64,000 nucleotides of DNA from Paenibacillus sp. NAIST15-1 (GCF_001894745.1 NZ_BBYF01000021.1:37946-101945); one strand, 5' to 3'. Positions 53,335 to 63,476 are shown, numbered from the stretch's first letter. Numbers and translations: made by a program. Notes: generated by a model from the sequence alone, not told the origin.

Positions 53335-54765
53335 TTACTTTTGCTGCTTGGTTTCCCGCGACCTATCCAATATCTCTTGCCCCTTGATTTGAAGTTCAGC
53401 AACCGCCTCATCCAGTGTTTTCTCTTTTTCAATCACAGAATTCAATGCATCCGACAGTAAAGCATCAAATTCGGAATGGAATCCTGCCGTAATACTCTTT
53501 TTATCAGACACTCCACTGACTTGCATTGGCTTTAACAGATAGAACGCATCCGTTTCCCGCCCTCTAAAATCCTTGAAATAGTCTGACCGCGTGGGGAGTG
53601 TATCGTTCATTGCCTTGCCAGCAACCTGTGCCATTTCCGACCCGTTCACGAACTTGACGAATTCCCAAGCTGCCCGCTTGTTTGGAGAATCCGCAGATAT
53701 GGCATAGATTTCCGACAATTTCACGTAAGCCGATTCATCGGGCATAGCAGGATTAACGGGCGCGGCCGCGATGCCCCAGTCGATCTCCGGTGTCTTCGAG
53801 TAGTATGGAATATCCCGCAAGAAGGAAGCAAACCACGGCGCTTGAATCGTCATTGCGGCATGACCCATGTAGAACATCTCGTTAGATCGGCTGTACTGCT
53901 TCAAGTAGTCTCTATGTTTCTCATAGTCGGCGTCATCGTATCCATCAAGCTGTTCGCCTTCCTTCATTGGAGGAGGAGCATAAGCCGCATGATTGCGGAC
54001 GGCATCTGCCGTCATCTTCATCGCTTCTTTCCAACCATCCGAATCGATCAACAGCTTGCCTGATTTCGCGTCAACTAGCTTAAGTGCCGATGCAGCAGCG
54101 ATATCATACATCAAACTTGCTGGCCCTTTCGTTTGATACAAACCAAACACTTGCTTCTTTCCTGATTCGACGCTCGCAAATCTCTCTGCCAGATCAAGAA
54201 GCTCCTTCCACGTCATTTTCCCGTTTGGCGGCTCAATTTGATACTTCTTGAACAAATTGCGATTATAATAGATGACATTTGTCTCGAAGGATGGGGTAAG
54301 CCCGTATAGCTTTCCGTTCCCTTTTGCCCGCAGCCTATCAATAAGTCCAGGCATGAATCCGTCCAGCTTGTATTGATCCTGGCTAATAGCCGGCTCAATG
54401 TCATACAACTTTCCTTCTTGAGCGAAGGCCTCAAACATGCTTTCATTCAAAAACAGCACGTCCGGCTTGTATTTATCGAGCAGCTTTTTCTTTTCCTCTG
54501 TCAAATTGAATGCCTCGTTTTTTTCGGCTTCGTCAAATAATTCTGCTTCACTGATAACCTCAATGTCGATATCAGGGTTCATCATTTTAAAGAAGTTCCC
54601 ATAATCACTATAAAATCGATCTTCATCTTGATAGACGACCCTGATTTTCCCCTTGCCGTCCTTTAATGGCGCAAGCTCTGATCGTTCTCCGAAGCAGCCG
54701 CTTAAGAGTGATATCATTGTCAGCAGTACTATACAAATCTTCCACTTTTTTAGCACGTATTTCAC
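53335..54765 (-). CDS. Extracellular solute-binding lipoprotein, copy A1
   Basis: 476 residues. Lipoprotein signal peptide with lipobox SLLSGC (Cys24), then a family 1 solute-binding fold: KIRVVYQDEDRFYSDYG, MPGLIDRLRAKGNGKLYGLTPS, YYNRNLFKKYQIEPPNGKMTW, and the family-typical ADSPNKRAAWEFVKFVNG. Family 1 members usually bind carbohydrates for ABC import and sit on the outer face of the membrane. No permease or ATPase lies nearby. After the lipobox it is almost identical to copy A2 (8 substitutions plus a tail difference), while the signal peptides differ at 9 of 24 positions. Confidence 0.87.
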   Translation of the reverse strand: MKYVLKKWKICIVLLTMISLLSGCFGERSELAPLKDGKGKIRVVYQDEDRFYSDYGNFFKMMNPDIDIEVISEAELFDEAEKNEAFNLTEEKKKLLDKYKPDVLFLNESMFEAFAQEGKLYDIEPAISQDQYKLDGFMPGLIDRLRAKGNGKLYGLTPSFETNVIYYNRNLFKKYQIEPPNGKMTWKELLDLAERFASVESGKKQVFGLYQTKGPASLMYDIAAASALKLVDAKSGKLLIDSDGWKEAMKMTADAVRNHAAYAPPPMKEGEQLDGYDDADYEKHRDYLKQYSRSNEMFYMGHAAMTIQAPWFASFLRDIPYYSKTPEIDWGIAAAPVNPAMPDESAYVKLSEIYAISADSPNKRAAWEFVKFVNGSEMAQVAGKAMNDTLPTRSDYFKDFRGRETDAFYLLKPMQVSGVSDKKSITAGFHSEFDALLSDALNSVIEKEKTLDEAVAELQIKGQEILDRSRETKQQK

Positions 54766-54772
54766 ACTCTCC

Positions 54773-56110
54773 CTATTTTGCTTTGTCCTTGTTTGCAGCT
54801 TCTCGTACTTTCATTAGCAATTCCTGTGCCTTCTCCTCAAGAGCAGCTGCTGCCTCATCAACTGTTTTCTCGTTCGCGACGACGGCATCCAGCTCCACAC
54901 GCAGCGGCTTATCGAATAATACGAAGAACTTGAACGGGATACGCGCATCTCTCTGAATGTTGTTCTCCGTCCTGATCTTCGGCACATAGAACGGATCCGT
55001 ACTTCTGCCCTTTATGTCCTTCAAATAACCGTTGCGTGAAGGAAGCTCGTCCCACAGTGCACGAGAACGGGCCTGCGCCATTTCCGGGCCGTTCACGAAC
55101 TTGACGAATTCCCAGGCTGCACGCTTGTTGGCGGAGTCGGCTGCAACTGCATAGATGTATCCAAATTCGATACTTGAAGAATCCATTGCAGGATCGATTG
55201 GCGCTGTAACTACACCCCAATCTTTCTTACTATTTCTAAGCTCCTGAGCTGTGTTAGCATTGCTTATCATCATCGCAGCTTGATCATTACGAAAATAACT
55301 TTTTTACGTATGAATTTGGCCTTCCGGATGGAAGAACACCGTTTTGCTGCGCATCGCATCTGTTGTCTGCTTGATCGCTCTTTTCCAGCCCTCTGTGTTC
55401 AGAAGCACCTTCTCTCCCTTCGGATCGAACAGTCTCAATCCAGAGGTATCGGCGATTTCGAACAAGAAGTAGCGTAAACTTCCTACCCATTCGTAGTATC
55501 CGTGCACCTTATTCTCGCCGCTTCCGATATTGGCAAATCTCGCAGACAAATCCAACACTTCCTGCCAGGTCATATTGTTCTTCGGCGGTTCGATTTGATG
55601 CTCCTTGAACAACGCTGCGTTATAGTATAAAACCTGTCTGTCGACAAAAGGAGCAAGCCCGTATAGCTTGCCGTTGCCTAAGCTTTTGATTCTGTCGATC
55701 AACCCCGGTAAAAAGCCCTTCATATCATAGTCATCCTGCCGGATTACTTCCTCTAACTCGTACAGCTTGCCATCTTTCGCAAATGATTGAAACGTTTCTC
55801 CATACATCCTTAATACGTCAGCACCGGAGTTCTCCAGCAGTTTCTTCTTTTCCGCATCCCAATCTTCCGCGCTAATCGTCTTCCCAAGATTTTTGAGCAC
55901 CTGAATCTCCGAGATGACTTCGACTTCAATCTGCGGATATTTCATATGAAAATACTTCCCGTAATCGCGGTAGAATGCCTCCTCATCCTGATAGAGCACC
56001 TTGATTTTACTTGGCTGCAATGGCTCCAGCGCTTCCTTCTTGCCGAAGCAGCCGCCCATTAGGGAAATGATCGTCAACAGCAGAATTGCAACTTTCCATC
56101 TATGATGCAT
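54773..56110 (-). pseudogene. Solute-binding lipoprotein copy B1, interrupted by an ochre codon
   Basis: It reads from the ATG at 56110 (lipobox SLMGGC) through 268 codons to TAA at 55304-55306, then continues in the same frame to 54773 with the rest of the family 1 domain. At this position intact copy B2 has CAA (in SQKSYFYND), so a single C-to-T change created the stop. The downstream part is otherwise undamaged, so inactivation looks recent. Two fragments could be translated, but the C-terminal one lacks a signal peptide. Confidence 0.88.
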
Positions 56111-56206
56111 ATTTTTCTAGCTCCTTCTTGATTAAACCTGTACGTAGTAGCGAACCCTTTGCTTCTTCTATTGTGGAATGTAATCATAGGCAGCTTGTGA
56201 AGCCTT

Positions 56207-57556
56207 TCAATGCTTCTTCTCCGGTGCTTCACGCACTTTTAGGAGTACCTCTCGCCCCTTGATCTCCAGCTCCGCTAACGCTTCGTCCACTGATTTCTTA
56301 TTATCAATAACAGCTTGCATCTCTTCCTGCAACGGCTTATCGAACAGTTGGATGAAGCCAGCTGGAACATGTTCATTCATCCATACTGCATCCCTCTGCC
56401 TGACCTTCAGCAAATAAAATACTTCCATGCTCTTGCCGTCGATTTCCTTTGCATAGCCGGTACGTGTAGGGAGTGAACCGTTCATTGTTCTTGAACGAGA
56501 TTGGGCCATTCCCTCTCCATTCGCGAACTTGACAAATTCCCAGGCAGCACGCTTATTCGGCGAATCGGCTGCAATTGCAACGATTTGGTTGAGAGAAATC
56601 GACTGTGACGGTTCCGCAGGATCGATTGGCACCGTGACGGCGCCCCAATCTATCGGCTTCCCTCCAAAACTAGTCCGATGCTTCAATTCCAACATCACGA
56701 AAGCATTTGCACGCATCATCGCAGCTTTTCCTTCGAAAAAGTAGCTTTTTTGTGTATACATTTGACCCTCTGGATGGAAAAACAACGATTTATTGCGTAT
56801 CGCATCCCCTGTAAGCTTCATTGCTTGTTTCCATCCATCCGAATTCAGAAGCACCTTCTCTCCCTTTGGATCGAACAGCCTAAAACCGTACGTATCAGCG
56901 ATTCGATACATCAGCCTGCCTGGATCTCCGAAGTATTCATACAAGCCGTACACCTTACTGTCGCCAGCACCGACATTAGAAAATCTCGCGGCCAAATGAA
57001 ATAGTTCCTGCCAGGTCATGTTGTTCCTCGGCGGTTCGATTTGATGCTCCTTAAATAAGGCCTTGTTATAATAAAGAACCTCCCTGTCGAAGGATGGCGC
57101 CAGTCCGTACAGCTTGCCGTTGCCCATATTTTTGATATTGTCCAGCAATCCCGGCATAAATCCATCCACATCATATTCATCCTGGCGGATCGCGCCCTCC
57201 AAATCATACAGCTTGCCATCTTGAGCAAATAGCTTGAATATATAATCATCCAGTAAAAATACATCCGCCCCCGAGTTCTCCAGCAGCTTCTTTTTTTCTA
57301 CAAAATAGTCATCCGCATTAATGATTTTCCCAAGCTTTTTCAGCACCTGCGTCTCCGGAATGACCTCGACCTCAATTTGCGGATATTTCATATGAAAATA
57401 TTTCCCGTAATCGTGGTAGAAGGCTTCCTCATCCTGATAGACCACCTTGATTTTGCTTGGCTGCAGCGGTTCCAGCACTTGCTTCTTGCCGAAGCAGCCG
57501 CTTATCAAAGAGAGGATCGTTAGCAGCAGGATTGCTATTTTCCATTTGTTATGCAC
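56207..57556 (-). CDS. Extracellular solute-binding lipoprotein, copy C1
   Basis: 449 residues, lipobox SLISGC. Family 1 fold with ADVFLLDDYIFKLFAQDGKLYDLEGAI, MPGLLDNIKNMGNGKLYGLAPSFD and ADSPNKRAAWEFVKFANGEGMAQSRS. Its C-terminal KSVDEALAELEIKGREVLLK is like the other members. It is intact, and its partner is C2 at 62087. The substrate is unknown; sugar or oligosaccharide binding is the family's usual role. Confidence 0.86.
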   Translation of the reverse strand: MHNKWKIAILLLTILSLISGCFGKKQVLEPLQPSKIKVVYQDEEAFYHDYGKYFHMKYPQIEVEVIPETQVLKKLGKIINADDYFVEKKKLLENSGADVFLLDDYIFKLFAQDGKLYDLEGAIRQDEYDVDGFMPGLLDNIKNMGNGKLYGLAPSFDREVLYYNKALFKEHQIEPPRNNMTWQELFHLAARFSNVGAGDSKVYGLYEYFGDPGRLMYRIADTYGFRLFDPKGEKVLLNSDGWKQAMKLTGDAIRNKSLFFHPEGQMYTQKSYFFEGKAAMMRANAFVMLELKHRTSFGGKPIDWGAVTVPIDPAEPSQSISLNQIVAIAADSPNKRAAWEFVKFANGEGMAQSRSRTMNGSLPTRTGYAKEIDGKSMEVFYLLKVRQRDAVWMNEHVPAGFIQLFDKPLQEEMQAVIDNKKSVDEALAELEIKGREVLLKVREAPEKKH

Positions 57557-57576
57557 GTTGTTTCCTCACCGTTCCT

Positions 57577-58962
57577 TTACTTATGAGCTTCCTTTGAGCT
57601 TCCTATTGCCTTCTTTTTCGACTCTTCTTGCAATTTAGACAATATCTCCTGCCCCTTTATCTCCAACGCGGCAGCCGCTTCATCTACTGACTTCTTGTTA
57701 TCGATAACGGCCTGAAGCTCTCCCTCCAGCGTCTTATTGAAGAGCCTGTAAAATTCGGATTCGGATACATTCCCCCCTATACTGTCTCTGTTCTTGACAT
57801 TCAACATATAGAATGCTTCCATGCTCTTTCCTTTAAATTCCTTCAAATAGCCCGTACGCGAAGGCATAGCGCCGCTCATCGTCCTTGAACGGGCATGAGC
57901 CATCTCCGGACCGCTTGTGAACTTAACGAATTCCCAGGCAGCTCGTTTATTTGGCGAGTTGGCTGAGACTGCAAAGAGCGAATAGAGAGAAACACCTATC
58001 GATTCGTACCCGGGTTCAATTGGAAAAGTAACAACTTCCCAATCCACCGGCACGTCGTTATTTCTGACGAATCCCGTTATTGGAGTGGTACCTATCGTCA
58101 TAGCGGCCTGACCGTTATAGAAGTCGTTTTCTGATGGATAGATCTGCTCTTCTGGAGCGAAATATACCGCTTCGCTGCGCACGGCATCCGTCGCCAGTTT
58201 TATTGCTTTTTTCCAACTATCTGAATTGATTAGCACCTTCTTCCCTTTCGGATCGAATAGCTTCAATCCAGAACTATCGGCGATATCGAACATCACCGTG
58301 CCCGCATCGCCATAGGAATAGTACATGCCATGTACGGGATCGTTACCTTGTTTGACATTAGTGAATCTCGAAGCTAAATGAAGTACCTCCTGCCAAGTCA
58401 TCTTGTTCGTAGGCGGGTCGATCTGATTTTCCTTGAACAATTTTGTATTGTAGTACAGCGCACGAACGCTTACTTGGGGAGTCAACCCATACAACTTGCC
58501 GTTGCCCAGGTTTTTGATCGAATCGATAAGCCCCGGCATAAACTCCTCGACATTATAGCCGTCCTGCCCGATGACTTCTCCAATATCATAAAGCTTCCCG
58601 TCGGCGGCGAATTGCTCGAACATTCCGCTGTCCAGCATATATACATCTACATCCGCCTTCTCGAGCAGCTTCTTTACTTCCGCCTCATATTCATCCGCGC
58701 GAATCATCTTCCCGAGATTTTTGAGCACTTGAACCTCCGGAATGACTTCAACCTCAATCTGTGGATATTTCATACTGAAGTACTTTCCGTAATCATGGTA
58801 GAAGGCCTCCTCATCTTGATAGACCAGCTTGATCTTGCTTGGCTGCAGCGGTTCCAGCGGTTCCAGCACTTCCTTCTTGCCCAAGCAGCCGCCTATGAAT
58901 GACAAAATCAATACGAGTATCACTGCAAATCTTAATCTTTGTACATATTTCTTCTTCTCCAT
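57577..58962 (-). CDS. Extracellular solute-binding lipoprotein, copy D1
   Basis: 461 residues from the ATG at 58962, lipobox SFIGGC. Family 1 fold with MPGLIDSIKNLGNGKLYGLTPQVS and ANSPNKRAAWEFVKFTSGPEMAHARSRTM. The start lies in the innermost of three 16-bp repeats. GGAG from the preceding unit is 10 bases upstream, which fits a ribosome site. The longer frame to 59067 only reads through the repeats and is not likely to be protein. Its duplicate, D2, is broken. Confidence 0.84.
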   Translation of the reverse strand: MEKKKYVQRLRFAVILVLILSFIGGCLGKKEVLEPLEPLQPSKIKLVYQDEEAFYHDYGKYFSMKYPQIEVEVIPEVQVLKNLGKMIRADEYEAEVKKLLEKADVDVYMLDSGMFEQFAADGKLYDIGEVIGQDGYNVEEFMPGLIDSIKNLGNGKLYGLTPQVSVRALYYNTKLFKENQIDPPTNKMTWQEVLHLASRFTNVKQGNDPVHGMYYSYGDAGTVMFDIADSSGLKLFDPKGKKVLINSDSWKKAIKLATDAVRSEAVYFAPEEQIYPSENDFYNGQAAMTIGTTPITGFVRNNDVPVDWEVVTFPIEPGYESIGVSLYSLFAVSANSPNKRAAWEFVKFTSGPEMAHARSRTMSGAMPSRTGYLKEFKGKSMEAFYMLNVKNRDSIGGNVSESEFYRLFNKTLEGELQAVIDNKKSVDEAAAALEIKGQEILSKLQEESKKKAIGSSKEAHK

Positions 58963-58999
58963 CTCCGTTCTTCTCCATCTCCGTTCTTCTCCATCTCCA
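58952..58999. repeat. Three tandem 16-bp repeats carrying start codons
   Basis: The plus-strand unit TTCTTCTCCATCTCCG occurs three times (the last base of the third differs). On the coding strand each unit reads CGGAGATGGAGAAGAA and holds an ATG (58962, 58978, 58994). Because 16 is not a multiple of 3, each ATG is in a different frame. Only 58962 opens the lipoprotein frame. Confidence 0.88.
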
Positions 59000-59157
59000 T
59001 TCTTTTCTCCGGGGAAGGAACCCGTTTTAGATTCACCCTCCCAAGAAGCTTTCCTAATATATAACAATCCGGATTATGTGAAATGTGACGCATTCCGAAA
59101 TTTACTGAGTCAAAGAACAAGCACTGATTTCGGTTTGAGTCAAAATTGTGCACAAAA

Positions 59158-59203
59158 AAAGATCGAGAGCAGGAACATTTCGTCGTCCCTGCTCTCGATC
59201 TTT
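59158..59203 (-). terminator. Terminator of solute-binding gene A2
   Basis: GATCGAGAGCAGG (59161-59173) and CCTGCTCTCGATC (59188-59200) are perfect 13-bp arms, extended by A/T pairs, with seven T on the minus strand. It is a copy of the terminator at 53283. The rest of 58963-59220 holds the promoter region of D1, with no clear consensus. Confidence 0.85.
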
Positions 59204-59220
59204 TTCTGAACCATTTACTA

Positions 59221-60645
59221 TTACTGCTTGGTTTCCCGCGACCTATCCAATATCTCTTGTCCCTTGATTTGAAGCTCGGCAACTGCATCGTCCAGTGTTT
59301 TCTCTTTTTCAATCACAGAATTCAATGCATCCGACAGTAAAGCATCAAATTCGGAATGGAAACCCGCCGGAATACTCTTTTTATCAGACACTCCACTGAC
59401 TTGCATTGGCTTTAACAGATAGAACGCATCCGTTTCCCGCCCTCTAAAATCCTTGAAATAGTCTGACCGCGTGGGGAGCGTATCGTTCATTGCCTTCCCC
59501 GCAACCTGTGCCATTTCCGGACCATTCACGAACTTGACAAATTCCCAAGCCGCCCGCTTATTCGGAGAATCCGCTGATATGGCATAGATTTCCGACAATT
59601 TCACGTAAGCCGATTCATCGGGCATAGCAGGATTAACAGGTGCGGCCGCGATGCCCCAGTCGATCTCCGGGGTCTTCGAATAGTAGGGAATATCCCGCAA
59701 GAAGGAAGCAAACCACGGCGCTTGAATCGTCATGGCTGCATGACCCATGTAGAACATCTCGTTAGATCGGCTGTACTGCTTCAAGTAGTCTCTATGTTTC
59801 TCATAGTCGGCGTCATCGTATCCATCAAGCTGTTCGCCTTCCTTCATTGGAGGAGGAGCATAAGCCGCATGATTGCGGACGGCATCTGCCGTCATCTTCA
59901 TCGCTTCTTTCCAACCATCCGAATCGATCAACAGCTTGCCTGATTTCGCATCAACTAGCTTAAGTGCCGATGCAGCAGCGATATCATACAACAAACTTGC
60001 TGGACCTCTCGTTTGATACAAGCCAAACACTTGCTTCTTTCCCGATTCGACACTCGCAAATCTCTCTGCCAGATCAAGAAGCTCCTTCCACGTCATTTTC
60101 CCGTTTGGCGGCTCGATTTGATACTTCTTGAACAAATTGCGATTATAATAGATGACATTTGTCTCGAAGGATGGAGTAAGCCCGTACAACTTTCCGTTCC
60201 CTTTTGCCCGCAGCCTATCGATAAGTCCAGGCATGAATCCGTCCAGCTTGTATTGATCCTGGCTAATAGCCGGCTCTATGTCATACAACCTTCCTTCTTG
60301 AGCGAAGGCCTCAAACATGCTTTCATTCAAAAACAGTACGTCCGGCTTATATTTGTCGAGCAGCTTTTTCTTCTCCTCGGTCAAATTGAATGCCCCGTTT
60401 TTCTCCGCATCATCAAACAATTCCGCTTCACTGATAACCTCAATATCAATGTCAGGGTTCATCATTTTAAAGAAGTTCCCATAATCACTATAAAATCGAT
60501 CTTCATCTTGATAGACGACCCTGATCTTCCCCTTGCCGTCCTTTAATGGCGCAAGCTCTGATCGTTCTCCGAAGCAGCCGCTTAAAAGAGACATGATCGT
60601 CAGCAGCATAATGATGCTCTTCCCATTTTTCAACACGTTCCACAC
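59221..60645 (-). CDS. Extracellular solute-binding lipoprotein, copy A2
   Basis: 474 residues, lipobox SLLSGC at Cys24. From the Cys onward it differs from A1 at only eight positions (for example K to R in GRLYD, S to P in NGPEMAQ, T to P in SIPAGF) and lacks the last two residues. The signal peptide differs much more. The B2 gene ends only 6 bases downstream of the ATG side, so B2 and A2 are in one transcript (order on the minus strand: D2, C2, B2, A2). Solute unknown. Confidence 0.87.
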   Translation of the reverse strand: MWNVLKNGKSIIMLLTIMSLLSGCFGERSELAPLKDGKGKIRVVYQDEDRFYSDYGNFFKMMNPDIDIEVISEAELFDDAEKNGAFNLTEEKKKLLDKYKPDVLFLNESMFEAFAQEGRLYDIEPAISQDQYKLDGFMPGLIDRLRAKGNGKLYGLTPSFETNVIYYNRNLFKKYQIEPPNGKMTWKELLDLAERFASVESGKKQVFGLYQTRGPASLLYDIAAASALKLVDAKSGKLLIDSDGWKEAMKMTADAVRNHAAYAPPPMKEGEQLDGYDDADYEKHRDYLKQYSRSNEMFYMGHAAMTIQAPWFASFLRDIPYYSKTPEIDWGIAAAPVNPAMPDESAYVKLSEIYAISADSPNKRAAWEFVKFVNGPEMAQVAGKAMNDTLPTRSDYFKDFRGRETDAFYLLKPMQVSGVSDKKSIPAGFHSEFDALLSDALNSVIEKEKTLDDAVAELQIKGQEILDRSRETKQ

Positions 60646-60650
60646 GCTCC

Positions 60651-61988
60651 CTATTTTGCCTTGTCCTTGTTTGCTGATTCTCGTACTTTCATTAGCAATT
60701 CCTGTGCCTTCACCTCAAGAGCAGCTGCCGCCTCATCAACTGTTTTCTCGTTCGCGACGACGGCATCCAACTCCACACGCAGCAGCTTATCGAATGATGG
60801 GAAGAACCCGGATGGGATACGCTCATCTCTCTCAATGTTGTTCTCCGCCCTGATCTTTGGCATATAGTACGGGTCCGTACTTCTGCCCTTTATGTCCTTC
60901 ATATAGCCGTTGCGCGAAGGAAGCTGGCCCTTAAGTGTACGAGAGCGGGCCTGCGCCATTTCCGGGCCATTCACGAACTTGACGAATTCCCAGGCTGCAC
61001 GCTTGTTGGCGGAGTCGGCTGCAACTGCATAGATGAATTCAAAGTCGATACTTGAAGAATCCATTGCAGGATCTATTGGCGCTGTAACGACACCCCAATC
61101 TTTCTTGTTATTGATAAGCTCCAGGGATGTGTAAGCATTGCTAATCATCATCGCAGCTTGATCATTATAAAAATAACTTTTTTGCGAATAAATCTGGCCT
61201 TCCGGATGGAAAAATACCGTTTTGCTGCGCATCGCATCTGTTGTCTGCTTGATCGCTTTTTTCCAGCCCTCAGTGTTCAGAATCACCTTCTCTCCCTTCG
61301 GATCGAACAGCCTCAATCCAGAGGTATCGGCGATTCTAAACAAGAAGTAGCGTAAGCTTCCTATCCATTCGTAGTACCCGTGCACCTTACTTTCGCCGCT
61401 TCCAATATTGGCAAATCTTTCAGACAAATCAAACACTTCCTGCCAGGTCATATTGTTCTTTGGCGGTTCGATGTGATGCTCTTTGAACAATGCTGCGTTA
61501 TAGTATAAAGCCTGTCGATCCACATAAGGAGCAAGCCCATACAGCTTGCCATTGCCTAAGCTTTTAATTCTGTCGATTACCCCTGGCAAAAAGCCCTGCA
61601 TATCATAGTCGTCCTGCCGGATTACATCCTCTAACTCATACAACATGCCATTTTTCGCAAATGATTGAAACATATTTGTCTCCATCCTTAATACGTCAGC
61701 ACCGGAGTTTTTCAGCAGTTTCTTCATTTCCGCGTCCCAATCTTCTCCGCTAATCATAGGGCCGAGATTTTTGAGCACCTGAACCTGAGGGATGACTTCA
61801 ACTTCAATCTGCGGATATTTCATATGAAAATACTTCCCGTAATCGCGGTAGAAGGCGTCCTCATCCTGGTAGACCACCTTGATTTTGCTTGGCTGCAATG
61901 GCTCAAGCACTTCCTTCTTGCCGAAGCAACCGCTCATTAGGGAAACGATCGTCAACAGCAGAATTGCAACTTTCCATCTATGATGCAT
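60651..61988 (-). CDS. Extracellular solute-binding lipoprotein, copy B2
   Basis: 445 residues, lipobox SLMSGC. The intact homologue of the interrupted B1 gene: same GYYEWIGSLRYFLFRIADTSG region and SQKSYFYNDQAAMMISN where B1 carries its stop. Family 1 binding-protein fold with ADSANKRAAWEFVKFVNGPEMAQARSR. Its 5' leader (61989-62086) closely matches that of B1. Confidence 0.87.
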   Translation of the reverse strand: MHHRWKVAILLLTIVSLMSGCFGKKEVLEPLQPSKIKVVYQDEDAFYRDYGKYFHMKYPQIEVEVIPQVQVLKNLGPMISGEDWDAEMKKLLKNSGADVLRMETNMFQSFAKNGMLYELEDVIRQDDYDMQGFLPGVIDRIKSLGNGKLYGLAPYVDRQALYYNAALFKEHHIEPPKNNMTWQEVFDLSERFANIGSGESKVHGYYEWIGSLRYFLFRIADTSGLRLFDPKGEKVILNTEGWKKAIKQTTDAMRSKTVFFHPEGQIYSQKSYFYNDQAAMMISNAYTSLELINNKKDWGVVTAPIDPAMDSSSIDFEFIYAVAADSANKRAAWEFVKFVNGPEMAQARSRTLKGQLPSRNGYMKDIKGRSTDPYYMPKIRAENNIERDERIPSGFFPSFDKLLRVELDAVVANEKTVDEAAAALEVKAQELLMKVRESANKDKAK

Positions 61989-62086
61989 ATTTTTCTAGCT
62001 CCTTTTTTTGATTAAACCTGTACGAAGTAGCGAACCCTTTGCTTCTTCTATTGTGAAATATAAATACAGATTTCTTATGAAGCCTT

Positions 62087-63442
62087 TTAAGGCTTCTTCT
62101 CCGCTGCTTCGCGCGCTTTTAGGAGTACCTCTTGCCCCTTGATCTCCAACTCGGCTAACGCTTCGTCCACTGATTTCTTATTATCAATAACAGCTTGCAT
62201 CTCTTCCTGCAGCGGCTTATCGAACAATCGGAAGAAGACATCTGGAACATGCTCATTCATCCATATCGTGTTCCCCTGCTTGACCTTCAGCAGATAGAAG
62301 GCTTCCGTGCTCTTGCCGTCGATTTCCTTTGCATAGCCGGTACGTGAGGGGAGCGAGCCGTTTATTGTTCTTGAACGAGATTGGGCCATTTCCTCTCCAT
62401 TCACGAACTTGACGAATTCCCAGGCTGCACGTTTATTCGGCGAGTCGGCTGCAATTGCAGCGATTTCGAAAAGAGAAATGGATTGCGATGGCTCCGCAGG
62501 ATCAATCGGCACCGTGACCGCGCCCCAATCTATCGGCTTCTCCCCCTCCACATAAGTAGGCCGCTGCTTCAATTCCATCATCACGAAGGAATTCGCAATC
62601 ATCATTGCGGCTTTCCCTTCGAAAAAGTAGCTTTTTTGTGTATACACTTGACTCTCAGGATGGAAATAGACCGATTTATTGCGTACCGCACCCACTGCCA
62701 GCTTCATTGCATCTTTCCAGCCCTCTGAATTTAGAAGCACCTTCTCTACCTTTGGATCGAACAGTCTTAAGCCGGATGTATCAGCGATTTGATACATCAG
62801 CCTGCCTGGGTCTCCGAAGTATTCATACAAGCCGTACACCTTATTGTCGCCAGCACCAATATTAGAAAATCTCGCAGCCAAATCAAATAGTTCCTGCCAG
62901 GTCATGCTGTTCCTCGGTGGTTCGATTTGATGCTCCTTAAATAAGGCCTTGTTATAATATAGAACCTCCCTGTTGAAGGATGGAGCCAGTCCGTACAGCT
63001 TCCCGTTGCCCAAACTTTTGATCTTGTCCAGCAATCCCGGCATAAATCCATCCACATCATACTCATCCTGGCGGATCGCGTCCTCCAAATCATACAGCTT
63101 GCCATCTTGGGCAAAGAGCTTGAATATATAATCGTCCAGTAAAAATACATCCGCGCCCGAGCTCTCCAGCAGCTTCTTTTTTTCTACAAAATAGTCATCC
63201 GCATTAATGATTTTCCCAAGCTTTTTCAGCAGCTGCATCTCGGGAATAACCTCGACCTCAATTTGCGGATATTTCATTTGAAAATACTTCCCGTAATCGC
63301 GGTAGAAGGCGTCCTCATCCCGGTAGACCACCTTGATTTTGCTTGGCTGCAGCGGTTCCAGCACTTCCTTCTTGCCCAAGCAACCGCTCATTAAGAAAAC
63401 GATCGTTAGCAGCAGGATCGTTATTTTCCATTTGTGATGCAC
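62087..63442 (-). CDS. Extracellular solute-binding lipoprotein, copy C2
   Basis: 451 residues, lipobox FLMSGC. Homologue of C1, with ADVFLLDDYIFKLFAQDGKLYD and ADSPNKRAAWEFVKFVNGEEMAQSRS. It differs from C1 by scattered substitutions and a two-residue insertion in RPTYVEGEKPIDWG. Clearly more diverged from C1 than A2 is from A1. Intact. Confidence 0.87.
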   Translation of the reverse strand: MHHKWKITILLLTIVFLMSGCLGKKEVLEPLQPSKIKVVYRDEDAFYRDYGKYFQMKYPQIEVEVIPEMQLLKKLGKIINADDYFVEKKKLLESSGADVFLLDDYIFKLFAQDGKLYDLEDAIRQDEYDVDGFMPGLLDKIKSLGNGKLYGLAPSFNREVLYYNKALFKEHQIEPPRNSMTWQELFDLAARFSNIGAGDNKVYGLYEYFGDPGRLMYQIADTSGLRLFDPKVEKVLLNSEGWKDAMKLAVGAVRNKSVYFHPESQVYTQKSYFFEGKAAMMIANSFVMMELKQRPTYVEGEKPIDWGAVTVPIDPAEPSQSISLFEIAAIAADSPNKRAAWEFVKFVNGEEMAQSRSRTINGSLPSRTGYAKEIDGKSTEAFYLLKVKQGNTIWMNEHVPDVFFRLFDKPLQEEMQAVIDNKKSVDEALAELEIKGQEVLLKAREAAEKKP

Positions 63443-63476
63443 GTTTCCCCACCCTTTACATTCCTTATGTGTTTCC

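Noticed and set aside
58932..59312. Separate small protein from the outer ATGs of the 16-bp repeat
   Set aside because: The frame is composed of repeat translation and antisense of the A2 terminator region. Initiation there is treated only as a possible regulatory effect.
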